A DNA stretch of 64,000 nucleotides from Yamagishiella unicocca (lineage: Eukaryota > Chlorophyta > Chlorophyceae > Chlamydomonadales > Volvocaceae). The stretch lies in contig BDSL01000006.1 in assembly GCA_003116995.1 (NCBI GenBank), positions 248,001 through 312,000 on the forward strand. Reading direction: 5' to 3'. Under the pieces are notes generated by a model that worked only from the letters and a program-made list of their open reading frames with translations, did no database searches and was not told the DNA's origin. Made by a program: the position numbers and the translations under genes. This document shows, piece after piece, positions 13,301 through 22,873 of the stretch. Within the stretch, counting starts at the first letter, position 1; each line of letters starts with the position of its first letter.

Positions 13301-16285
13301 GGAGGATGTTGGTGAGCCGGACGAGGAGCTCTCGACCCTGGACGACGATGAAGCGTCAGACGATGCCGATGAACATCGGGACGAGGCGGGGGAGGCAGCG
13401 GGTGGTGAGGACGGCGCCGGAGCCGGCACCTCCTCCGCCAGCCGCCAGGATAGGGCCCCCCAGGACGTGGCCATGCGGGACGTGGCGCCCCAGGAGCCTG
13501 GCTCCGCCGGGCCGCAGGCACCGCCGCCGCCGCCACCTCCACCACCTCCGCAGCCCACCATCCGCTCCTACCAGCACCTCCTGGACATGCACCTGGACCC
13601 GCTGGCGGTGCGGCGGCTGCAGCTGGTGCCGTCCATCCTGCGCGATATGGTTTCGGAGGCGCGGGAGGCGGGGGTCGTACCTACACACCTCGCCGGCGCA
13701 GCAGGCGCCGGCCAGCCCAGCACGAGTACGACGAGCACGCCAGCGGCGGTGATGGCGGGGCCGGCGACGGCGATGACGACGGGGCAATGTTGGGGGTGGC
13801 GGCAGTGGCCCCCGGGCGTTATCGCCTGCCGCCGTCTGCCCCGGCTGGTGGCTGACGCGCTGGAGCCGCGTGACCAGAGGGTGCTCGGGCCGCTGCTGGC
13901 GCGTATGACCGTCGCGCTCACCTCCTGGGACCTGCCGTACGCCGTCGTACTCGGCGTGCACACGGCGCGCGACGTTGCGGCGGAGCGGCTGGGCGAGAGC
14001 GGCACCGAGGTGGCTGTGAGCTCCCTGGAGCGCCTCTGCAACACCTGCAGCCGCTACCGTATGGCGATGGAGCTGTCGAGAACCGCGGCAGGACCGGCGG
14101 CGGCTGCGCCGCCGCCGCCGGCGGCGGAAGCCGCTGGCGACGGCGGCGGCGGCTGCGCCTCCGGCCGCGGCCGCGGCCGGCGACGCCGGCGGCGCGAGAT
14201 GGAGCGGCACTGGCGGCCCCCTGGAGGATCTCGCAGCGGCTGCGGCGGCCGGCTGCTGGCTCCGCGGACTTCCTGGTGTACGGCAGCCGAGCTGCTGGTG
14301 CACTGCTTCTCGGGCTACTGGCGGCAGCGGGTGTCCGCTGCCGTACTGACCATGTCGGCCATGATGGTGGGGCTGCCTGAGCGGGACCGGGTGGGCCCTA
14401 TGGCGCAGCTGTTTCTGCTGGCGGCCGTGGGCGTCCCGGAGGCGGAGGAGGCGGCGGAGGTGGCGGCGGCGGCGGCGGAGGCGGCAGCGGAGGTGGCGCA
14501 ACAGCAGCCACCGCCGGAGGAACAGGTCTTGCAGCAGCCAGGGTGTGGGCAGCAGCAGCAGGAGCAGCAGCTGCGAACACTACCACAACGCGCTTCTTGC
14601 GGGGCAGTCGACACGGCAGGGTCGCCGCTGCCGCCTCCGCTGCTGCCCTCCGCGGCTGCTGCGGCGGCGCCTCCCCCTCCGATTGCTGGAGGTTCCCCGG
14701 AAGGTGCGGCTGCTCCGGAACCGCCCCCAGCCGGGGCCCCGCATGCCAGTCTGCTCGCCTCCTTGCGCGACGTCGTCCGCCCCTGGCGGAAGCGGCTGCA
14801 GGAGCTGGCGGCATCGGTGTGGGGCGACGAGCTGCTGGTGCCGGCGCTGCCGCCGCTGCCGCCGCCGCTGCGCAGCGCCCGTGCCGCCGCCGCTTCTACT
14901 CGCGACGGCGCCGCCGCCGCCGCCGAGGCGGCGGCTCCGTCAATGTGCCGGCCGGATTGCACGATACCGCCCGCTGCATCCGCGAGTTCGCCGGGGACCC
15001 GGGTAGATACAGCGGCGGCGGCGGGAGCAGCGGCGGTGGCGGTGGGCGCAGCGTCGGCGGAAGCCACCGCCACCGCCACCGCCGCCGCCGCCGCCGCCGG
15101 ATACGCCGGCCGCTTCCGCTCCAGCATGGGTCAGTGCTGGGCTCGGAGGAGCGGCGACGAGGCGCAGCTCCTGCCCCTCAGCCTGGCGTTCAATGACTGT
15201 ATTGAGGCGCACCTAGGCGACAACGACCCGCTGGTCCGCGTTGTGATGCTGCTGACGACCGCCCTCCTGGCGGCCATGGACGTCATCCCGAAGCACTGCC
15301 TGGAGAAGACACCGCAGCCGCAGTCGCAGTCGCAGCCGCAGCAACAGCAACAGCCGCAGCCGCAGCAGGAGCAGCCGCAGCAGCAACAGCTGCAGCAGCA
15401 GCCGCAGCCGGCTGCCGTGGAGGCGACCTCGAACGCGAGCGCCATGGGCCGGGTCCTGAATGCCCAGATCCGGTATCGGCTGGCGGGCCGGCGGCAGTAC
15501 CCCGCGGGCGACATGGTGGTCACTTGCCTGCGGAGCTTCGCGGTGGTGGGACTGGTGCGGGCGCTGGAGGTGAGGGGCGGGGCGCTGGGGTGGTGGGGGG
15601 AATGGAGGGACAGAGCCGGATGGGGTTGTCGGGGTGGATGGGATGGGCCCATGTTTTTTTCTAGCCTCTTCCTCGCTTGTCGGACCACGGCTTTACCCTC
15701 TCCCCCTCCTCGGCCCCCCTCGCCCGCCAGGTGCCCCGGGTGGTCCTCACCACACTGCTGGAGGGCCTGCTGCTGCTGTACGTGCAAACCGCCGGCAAAC
15801 CAGCATCACGGACCGACGGCGAGGTTGCGCCTGGCGAGGTTCTGGGTGGCGGGGACGCCACTTGCGCTCCAGCGGCCACAACCGTGGAGGCCTGCAGTGG
15901 GGGGAGCGACGGAGGTGGCCAGGCGGCAAGCAGGGGAGCAGCCGGAGGGTCTGGCAGCGGCGGCGCTGGCGGCAAGGCAGGGGACGGAGGCGCCGCCGGC
16001 GAGTTTGGAATGCCCGCCAGCGGAGGAGAAGGCGGCGGCGGTGGCGGCGATGGCGGCGACGACCGAGATGCATCGTCGGATGTGGAGGCTGAGGCTAAGA
16101 GCAGGTTCATGTTTCTGGCGATGGCCCGCCTGGTTGCGGAGCTGGTCCGTGAAGCGTACGACACGGCCGAGCCGCCCCACCTGGCGCGCTTGAGGGCCGC
16201 GATTGAGCGAGCGCGTGCAGCTGCAGCAGATCTGAAGCAACAACAAACGCATCGACAACCACAGGAGCAGCAGCCGCAGCCGCAA

Positions 16286-16316
<31 letters not shown>

Positions 16317-16612
16317 CGGGGCTGGCGGCTCGTGAGGCGGCGGAGACGCAATTGCGTGAGCCAGGCGGCGACAGCGGCGCGAAGTGGTGGGATATCGAGC
16401 TGGCAGCGGCGTCTGCGGTTGCCGCGGGCGTAGCTGCCTCAGGCGAAGGTTCATGCGATGCTGCGGACGGCGCCTTGGCGCGGATTACCCTGGTGGAGGA
16501 ACTGCTGCAGAGCATGGGCTGGAGCGGCAGTGGGGCCGGCGGTGGGGGCGGCAGCGGCGGAGGCTGCTGGGTGGGAGGCGGAAGCGGGGACGGGAGCGTC
16601 AAGGATGCTTGA
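7361..16612 (+). CDS. very large low-complexity protein with an F-box-like N terminus (unknown function)
   Basis: Four long exons read in one frame: 7361-9940, 10302-12521, 12990-15569, 15731-16612, about 2753 residues. Each intron is GT-AG, and all joins are phase 0. Residues 33-67 (LGLLDLSTDILLKVISYL then LRATTRPLCDAI) match the F-box pattern, which would bind SKP1 in an SCF ubiquitin ligase; no recognisable substrate-binding repeats (LRR, Kelch, WD40) follow. The rest alternates helical, Ala/Leu-rich blocks with simple-sequence tracts: PGGG (8659-8757), GGGD (9101-9172), a 12-residue Asp/Gly repeat, a 9-residue Gln-rich repeat, and poly-Gln in exons 3 and 4. A substrate adaptor is one reading, but a chance F-box match cannot be excluded. 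I do not recognise the family. The alternative donor at 12516 would remove two residues. Confidence 0.6.
10413..10736 (+). repeat. 36-bp coding minisatellite, nine units
   Basis: Nine tandem 36-bp units, apparently identical, encode the 12-residue repeat DGGDGDGDVLGA in exon 2 of the F-box-like gene. The unit length keeps the frame, so copy number can vary without breaking the protein. Confidence 0.95.
11100..11234 (+). repeat. 27-bp coding repeat, five units (LLQQDVQQQ)
   Basis: Five 27-bp units encode LLQQDVQQQ or LLQEDVQQQ and run into a poly-Gln tract. The repeat is frame-preserving and probably forms a Gln-rich helical or coiled-coil segment. Confidence 0.9.
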
Positions 16613-17164
16613 ACTGGGGGAGAGGCTTTTCTTTTTCACGAAGTGCGAAAATGAATGCGTAGTACCCGTATGGAACATATCAGTATTACAGCGAGCGGGT
16701 GCAGACTGCAGAGCATACACACTGTTGCAAATCGCCTGCCTGTGTTCGGATGGTAAGGTTGTAACTGTGTGCTGGATAGCTGATTAAGGAGATTCGATGG
16801 TGGCCGAACTGGCCATGATCCTGAGCCGGTACAGGCATGTACAGTCGCCATGACGGGCGGCCATTGTTGTACGCTGGCTGCAGTACCTGCCCGCAAGCCT
16901 GCGCCAAAACATGGATTCGTCCGATTGTCCATTTCCCGAAGATGGAATCAAATGCTTGTAGTGGAATACGACTGTCATCGTTAGCTGTAACGTACACCGC
17001 TTGGCCTTAAGGCCTATCTATCCACTTCGACATCGCTGAGGCCGAGCAGTGGAACAATTTATTTCCATCAGCATGGAACAATTTATTTCCATCAGCGTCA
17101 CCAACTTGTGGTAACATTGTAAATCGGCCGAAAACGTCGTACATTTTGGGAACCATAGCAGTCA
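16613..17164. other. 3' UTR of the F-box-like gene and spacer
   Basis: Contains two TGTAA signals (16760 and 16986). A direct repeat of about 20 bp (tggaacaatttatttccatc and its second copy) lies near 17050-17095. No ORF is supported. The segment ends where the repeat block at 17165 starts. Confidence 0.6.
16760..16764 (+). terminator. TGTAA polyadenylation signal, F-box-like gene
   Basis: TGTAA 148 nt after the TGA stop at 16610-16612, a typical algal distance. Confidence 0.6.
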
Positions 17165-18400
17165 AAGACGGGAACCGTCTTCTTCGTGAAGCAGATGATC
17201 GTGTATGTTATTTTCGGTTTAGTAAGCGTGGATGGAAGGGCATGTGGACGATGCGTGGGATCACGTGCTGTCCTTGACTTGTCTGGCCTCGGTGTACCCA
17301 GGGGTAGCTGGGTTGCCATCCTTCTGGGGAGCCCTCTGTTTTGCATATGTCAGGCTCAAACTTGTCATCTGGTCCTGGGGCCTCTAGCACTGTCTCGTCT
17401 TTTCCAGTGGTGGGCCTTGGCGTGCCCAGGGGTGCTTGGGTTGTCTTTCTTGTCAGGGTCCACTGTGTTGGGCGAGGTGAGGTGTCAAGTGTTTTGGGTG
17501 GCTTTCGGGGCGTCTGCTGGCTGCTAGCGCTGTCATCTCGTATGGTGCGGTGATGTCTGGGTCTTCCCCCTTGGGTTTGGCCCGGCTTGCCTCTGCTGAG
17601 TCCAGGACATGGCCCCCCTTCTTGTCCTGGGTAAATCGGGCTTGAGTTCACGTAAGCATTTGATTTGTTGCGTTGCGAGGTATGTAAGGTACCTTAGGTA
17701 CCGGTCCCCAGCCTGTATCGTGAGGCGCGCGGCGTACCAGCGTAGCGCATTCACGCGGTTTTCTCAGCTGGCGCTCTCTTTCATCGGCCCCCGTCTGCTA
17801 CCATACTTTTGTAGCCAACCCAATGTGGTACCATGGACATGCTGCTATTCCTCTTGTGTTGCCGTGTAGGGCACTGTGAGTTGCGCTCGTCCGGCCCACT
17901 GCTCTAAAAAACGCCTGTTAGGGGTATCCATTGTTTTGCATCTGCCAGGCGGCAATCCCGTCCGTTCGCGGCTACTGTTTCCCGGTCATTTTGCGGTCTT
18001 TTTGCGCGCAGCTTCCCAGGCCCCGCTGTTAATTTCGTGTACTGGGGACTTTTATTGCGCTGCCGGCCATGCGGAAATGCGGCCCGTCTGGGCTGTTTCT
18101 CCAGCCACTACTTTTCGGCATCGGCGGTAGAATATACGAGCACCGCTCGTATTACACGGTCCCGGCCCTCTCCACATACGATCTCGGCTTTTTTTAGCAG
18201 GGAATGTCATGACGAGCATCCTCCGCGCAGCTTTCCGACGCTCGCTTGTATTTTTGCCTTTTAGGGGTGTCCGTTCTGCATTCGGCCAAGTGGGCAGCCG
18301 GTCCGTCTGTGCTGCTCGTCTGACCCGTGTACCATAGTCTAAAGTCGGCATCGGCGGTAGTTTCATACGAGCTCGTCTGGGGCAAATCTCGCTACAATGG
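17165..18400 (+). mobile_element. 1.2 kb repeat block, copy 1 (candidate non-autonomous retroelement)
   Basis: No long ORF. It matches 60759-62336 closely over its whole length, apart from small indels and one 400-bp insertion in the other copy. Both copies start at the same place, a perfect hairpin AAGACGG-GAA-CCGTCTT, and both end at the CTACAATGG/CTACAACGG junction used by the neighbouring L1-like LINE ends. Shared fixed ends in two different contexts suggest a discrete mobile unit, perhaps a LINE-dependent derivative. An ancient segmental duplication is the alternative. Confidence 0.6.
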
Positions 18401-18410
18401 TCTGCTACAA

Positions 18411-18860
18411 TCCCGTCCGATCACCCCTTCCTCGCCGCCTCGCCCGCGGGGGAGGTGGTCTTCCCGGGCCGCCCGGGTGCCGAGGAGTGACCCGACGGCT
18501 GACTCGGGTGCGATTTTCTGGGCCTTAGGCCCCCGCTCTGCTGTCTTTTGTGGGTGCTTTTGGGTTCTGGGGCTTGGGGCCCCCGTTTTGCCGGAACGCG
18601 TTCCTCGCGTCTCGCTGCAGGCTTGGTGCAGGTGGTTCGTGTTGTCTGGACGCGCTTGTTCTCCTCCCCGTGCTTTGAGTTGTGTGTGCTGCCTTCTCCG
18701 TGTCCTCGTGTTTGGCTGCCTTCGGCTTTTGCCCCCTCCCGGCCGGTGAGGGCGGGCTCTTTTGCCCGGTGACCCGTGTCGTGGTCTGGCCCATCGGGCC
18801 CGCCTGGTTGCGCTTCCGCGCTTGAGCCGTTCTGGCTCCCTTGTAATACTCGCATTCTGC
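18411..18860 (+). mobile_element. L1-like (Zepp-like) LINE, 5'-truncated copy A
   Basis: Starts inside the last 27 codons of the LINE ORF2 (PSDHPFLAASPAGEVVF, stop at 18490) and continues through the 3' UTR to the terminal signature TTGTAATACTCGCATTC TGC. It is nearly identical to copies B and C. It is flanked by CTACAATGG at 18392 and about 18860. Confidence 0.85.
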
Positions 18861-18867
18861 TACAATG

Positions 18868-19372
18868 GGCCCGCCTCAGTGCGTTTGCCGAGCTGGGGCT
18901 GGCCCCCCGCGGGTGGGGGGCCATCCCGTCCGATCACCCCTTCCTCGCCGCCTCGCCCGCGGGGGAGGTGGTCTTCCCGGGCCGCCCGGGTGCCGAGGAG
19001 TGACCCGACGGCTGACTCGGGTGCGATTTTCTGGGCCTTAGGCCCCCGCTCTGCTGTCTTTTGTGGGTGCTTTTGGGTTCTGGGGCTTGGGGCCCCCGTT
19101 TTGCCGGAACGCGTTCCTCGCGTCTCGCTGCAGGCTTGGTGCAGGTGGTTCGTGTTGTCTGGACGCGCTTGTTCTCCTCCCCGTGCTTTGAGTTGTGTGT
19201 GCTGCCTTCTCCGTGTCCTCGTGTTTGGCTGCCTTCGGCTTTTGCCCCCTCCCGGCCGGTGAGGGCGGGCTCTTTTGCCCAGTGACCCGTGTCGTGGTCT
19301 GGCCCATCGGGCCCGCCTGGTTGCGCTTCCGCGCTTGAGCCGTTCTGGCTCCCTTGTAATACTCGCATTCTG
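18868..19372 (+). mobile_element. L1-like LINE, 5'-truncated copy B
   Basis: Starts at the codons for ARLSAFAELGLAPRGW, about 40 residues before the ORF2 stop, then carries the same 3' UTR and terminal signature as copy A. It sits head to tail between copies A and C and is again bounded by CTACAATGG. Confidence 0.85.
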
Positions 19373-19377
19373 CTACA

Positions 19378-21294
19378 ATGGTCTGCTACACTGCCGCCCC
19401 CCTGGCCGCCCCCGACGCCGGCCTGGCGCCCCGCCTCGCTGTCGTCCCCTCCGCCTCCACCCTCGGCGTCACCTTCACAGCGGGCGCCCCTGGACCGTAC
19501 CCTGTGGACCTCGACCGGGTCTACAGCCGTCTGCAGCGTGCTGCCACCCTGCCCCTCTCTGCCTTCGGCCGCGCCTTCGCAGCCTCGGGCTATGCCCTCA
19601 GCCGTGTCCTCTACCACATGGAGTTCGTCGGCCTCCCCCCCCCTGGCCTGCGGGCGGCCCTTCAGGCCACCACCGCCGCCTTCGTCGACCGCCGCTGCAC
19701 CCCCGCCGCGCATCAGGCCCGCACCAACCGTGTACCTGCCGGAGCCGGCCTGCTCTACCTCGCCCTGCCCCCCTCCGCTGGCGGCTTCGGCCTCCTCCCT
19801 CTCGAAGCCCACGTACGGGCTCGCCACGCCGTCCTGGCCGTGCGAGGCCTGGCCGGCGCGTGTGGCCTCCTGCCGTCTGCCCCCCAGTGGCCCCAGCTCC
19901 TCCTCGCCCTCCTGCGCCACGGCCACCCCGCGGCCCACCCCCTGTGCCTCCTGCCCCTCCATGGCGACGCCCGCACCACCGCCGCCCCGCTGGTGCTCGG
20001 CCGGCCCCTCCCACGGGGCTCCCCGGCCCTCGCCCAGCTGCTTACGGCGCTCGCCCATCTCCCGCCCATCACCATCCTGGACCCCACACTGGCCGCCCCG
20101 GGACCCTGGTGCTTCTCGGCGCCCCTCTGGGGCAACCCCCTCCTGGTCGATGCCACCGGCCGGGGCCTGGAGACCGACTTCCCCGACCTCGCCCAGCTGC
20201 GTGGGCTTGATACGGTGGGTGTCGCCGTCCAGTGCTACAATGCCCTGGGCCGGGTCCGGACGGCCCTCGCTGTCGCCGCTGCCGGGGGGCCCCCCGCCAT
20301 ACGCTGTACCGAGTACCTGCGGCTCGACGTCCTCCGCGACGTCCTCCGCCTCTCCCCCGCCCACCCCGTCCCGGCCTCCATGCGGGATGGGGCCACGGGC
20401 CTGGCCCGCGTCGACGCCCTCGTTGGCCGCCTTCCCGCCACCTGGGCCATCGCGGCCCTCCTCGTTCTGGCGGCCCCGGGGGGTGCGGCTGCCGCCCCCC
20501 CCGCTGCGGACGCCTGGGGCCGCCTGGCCCGCTGTGTCGGCTGGCGGGTGGGCCCCGCGGCCATTCCCCTTGTCTCCCTCACCGTCAAGTCGGCTACCAT
20601 CCTGCAGCTCGGCCCAGCCTTCGCTGCTCTGGCGGCTAAGCATACGGCCTTCCTTCAGGAGGCCTGGGAGGCTCCCCTTCCCCCGGCAGCCCTGGCCTCC
20701 ACCCTCCGGGAATTTCAGGCCACTCTGGTGCGCCTCTGGCGTCTTCGATGGGACAACACGCACAAGGAGCCCCTCTGGCGGCTCGCCATGAACGGGTTCC
20801 ATGGCTTCCCCATGCACGCGGCCCTCCTGGCGCGGGGGTCGCCCACGACCCCCTGCCCGTGCGGAGCGTCCATGGCCACGGGCCGCCGGCGCCACCACTT
20901 CTGGGAGTGTGTGGTGGCCTTGTCATTGCGTGACGAGCTTGTGGAGGCGATGGGGGGCGCGGTTGTCCTGCTCCCGCAGCATTTGTGGCTGGGTCGGCCC
21001 CCATTGGGGGTGCACCCGCTTGTTTGGGATGTGGTGTGCTTGGCGGCCGTCGCGGCGTTGGGTTTGGGGCTCCGCCTCCTGTTTCGGGTGCAGGCTGGGG
21101 CCCCCGGGGGGCGCATGCCGGTGGTGCGGGTGTGCGCAGCGGTGACGGCCGACTTCTGGGCCCGCCTCAGTGCGTTTGCCGAACTGGGGCTGGCCCCCCG
21201 CGGGTGGGGGGCCATCCCGTCCGATCACCCCTTCCTCGCCGCCTCGCCCGCGGGGGAGGTGGTCTTCCCGGGCCGCCCGGGTGCCGAGGAGTGA
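19378..21294 (+). pseudogene. L1-like ORF2, C-terminal fragment (post-RT region and zinc finger)
   Basis: An open frame of 638 codons. The first few residues come from the junction and the rest is the region after the RT catalytic core. It has the L1-type thumb/connection motif (RLQRAATLPLSAFGRAF, SRVLYHMEF, GGFGLLPL) and, near residues 490-515, the zf-RVT pattern PCPCG then HHFWEC. The RT palm (YADD) and the endonuclease are absent, so it cannot work alone. The same C-terminal region, more diverged, occurs on the minus strand at 33842-34590 and 38740-39470. The open frame suggests a recent insertion. Confidence 0.85.
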
Positions 21295-21664
21295 CCCGAC
21301 GGCTGACTCGGGTGCGATTTTCTGGGCCTTAGGCCCCCGCTCTGCTGTCTTTTGTGGGTGCTTTTGGGTTCTGGGGCTTGGGGCCCCCGTTTTGCCGGGA
21401 CGCGTTCCTCACGTCTCGCTGCTGGCTTGGTGCAGGTGGTTCGTGTTGTCTGGACGCGCTTGTTCTCCTCCCCGTGCTTTGAGTTGTGCGTGCTGCCTTC
21501 TCCGTGTCCTCGTGTTTGGCTGCCTTCGGCTTTTGCCCCTTCCCGGCCGGTGAGGGCGGGCTCTTTTGCCCAGTGACCCGTGTCGTGGTCTGGCCCATCG
21601 GGCCCGCCTGGTTGCGCTTCCGCGCTTGAGCCGTTCTGGCTCCCTTGTAATACTCGCATTCTGC
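19378..21664 (+). mobile_element. L1-like LINE, 5'-truncated copy C
   Basis: Longest copy of the stack: the C-terminal third of ORF2 (to 21294) plus a 370-bp 3' UTR with the same terminal signature. The 5' end falls just after the CTACAATGG TCTGCTACA junction. Zepp elements of Chlorella and Zepp-like elements of Chlamydomonas form comparable nested head-to-tail clusters (family knowledge). Confidence 0.85.
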
Positions 21665-21668
21665 TACA

Positions 21669-22540
21669 AGGCTCTACAGGGCCACGGCGCCCTAGGCGCC
21701 GTGGTCCTCGTCCTCTTTTTGTGGACCTCGTCATGGGGTCGCGCAACTTTCTGTCCGCTTGCGGCGCAGTCTCTGCTCTCCATCGTCTCTCGTCTTTCGC
21801 CCTCTCTGGTACTGGCTGCTGGAGCTTGGGCGCGCTCTGGTGCTCGGCGGCGCTGGCGCCTCTGCTTATGGTCCTCGCTCCGGGCCGCGGCTCCTCCGCT
21901 CGCTACGCCTCGCGGACGGCTCCGTGCTCGTGGTCTTGCCCACGCTGAAGGCTCGGTTCTTGTGGAGGCAATGGACTCGACGGTTCGGTTCTGTGGGATG
22001 GCCATGGACCCGTTTCCGACTCGCTGTGGTGACTCTCGCCCACGTTGCAGGCTTGGTTTTGGTGGCTCGTGTTCGACACGCTTCCCTACTCGGCGCGGAT
22101 CTTGATTCGTGGCCTGACTAGCGGCTTGGGCTTTTGGCCCCCCCGTTGCGCTCTCGCGTATCGCTGCAGGCTTGGTATTTGGTGGCTCGTGTTCGGCACG
22201 CTTTCCCTACTCGGCGCGGGTCTTTTTCCCGTGGCCTTCGTAGCGGCCTGGCCTTTTGGCCCTCCCGGTGTGCTCTCGCGCATCGCTGCAGGCTTGGTGT
22301 TGGTGGCTCGTGGTCGGCACGCTTTCCCTACTCGGCGAGGCTCTTTCGCACTTGTAGTCGTTTTCGGTTTCCCTGTCGGCCTCGGTCCGGCTGCCTTTTC
22401 CCGACCAGTGAGGAGTGGTTTTGCCTTCGTCCGGTGATCTGTGTTGTGGCCTGGCCCATTGGGCCCGCCTGGTTGCGCTTCCGCGCTTGAGCCGCTCTGG
22501 CTCCCCTGTAACACTCGCATTCTGCTTAACAATGGTTCTG
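21669..22540 (+). mobile_element. L1-like LINE 3' ends, divergent subfamily (copy D plus a short second end)
   Basis: Non-coding 3' region. The middle is a roughly 115-bp unit repeated about three times (each with GCTGCAGGCTTGGT and GGCTCGTG..GGCACGCTTTCCCTACTCGGCG). The last 90 bp are almost the same as in copies A-C. The terminal signature GTAAYACTCGCATTCTGC appears twice (22507 and 22548), each followed by TTAACAAT, so a minimal second insertion or a slipped 3' end was added behind the first. Confidence 0.75.
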
Positions 22541-22873
22541 GCTCCCTTGTAATACTCGCATTCTGCTTAACAATTACCGGTAGTATCAATACCCTCGCAG
22601 TTCGATCCTGGCGGTCTGCCATTGAAGAAGTGAACAATGAAGCGCGTGGACGTGGTCCATCCATACATCAAAGGATGACGAGTACAAATAGCGAAGCCAA
22701 CAAGCATCGCGCCAGCTCGCGCGGGAAAGTATATAGGCCGTCACACAAGGTGTCGCCAACAATTCCACTCTTACGTAGTTACCGTGAATGAATCTATTGC
22801 TTAGGCTGGAGTTCTACTTTAAACCAATCCGGATGCTGGGACGAACCTGAGGCTCGAGGGATTGACAGCAGCA
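22541..22873 (+). other. end of LINE stack and 5' flank of the exostosin gene
   Basis: The last 30 bp are LINE 3' end; the rest is the promoter and 5' UTR region of the downstream gene. It has lower GC than the surroundings, and no clear core promoter motif can be named. Confidence 0.4.

Noticed and set aside
22600..22640. T-arm-like GTTCGATCC as a tRNA
   Set aside because: No matching acceptor, D or anticodon stems could be found around it.
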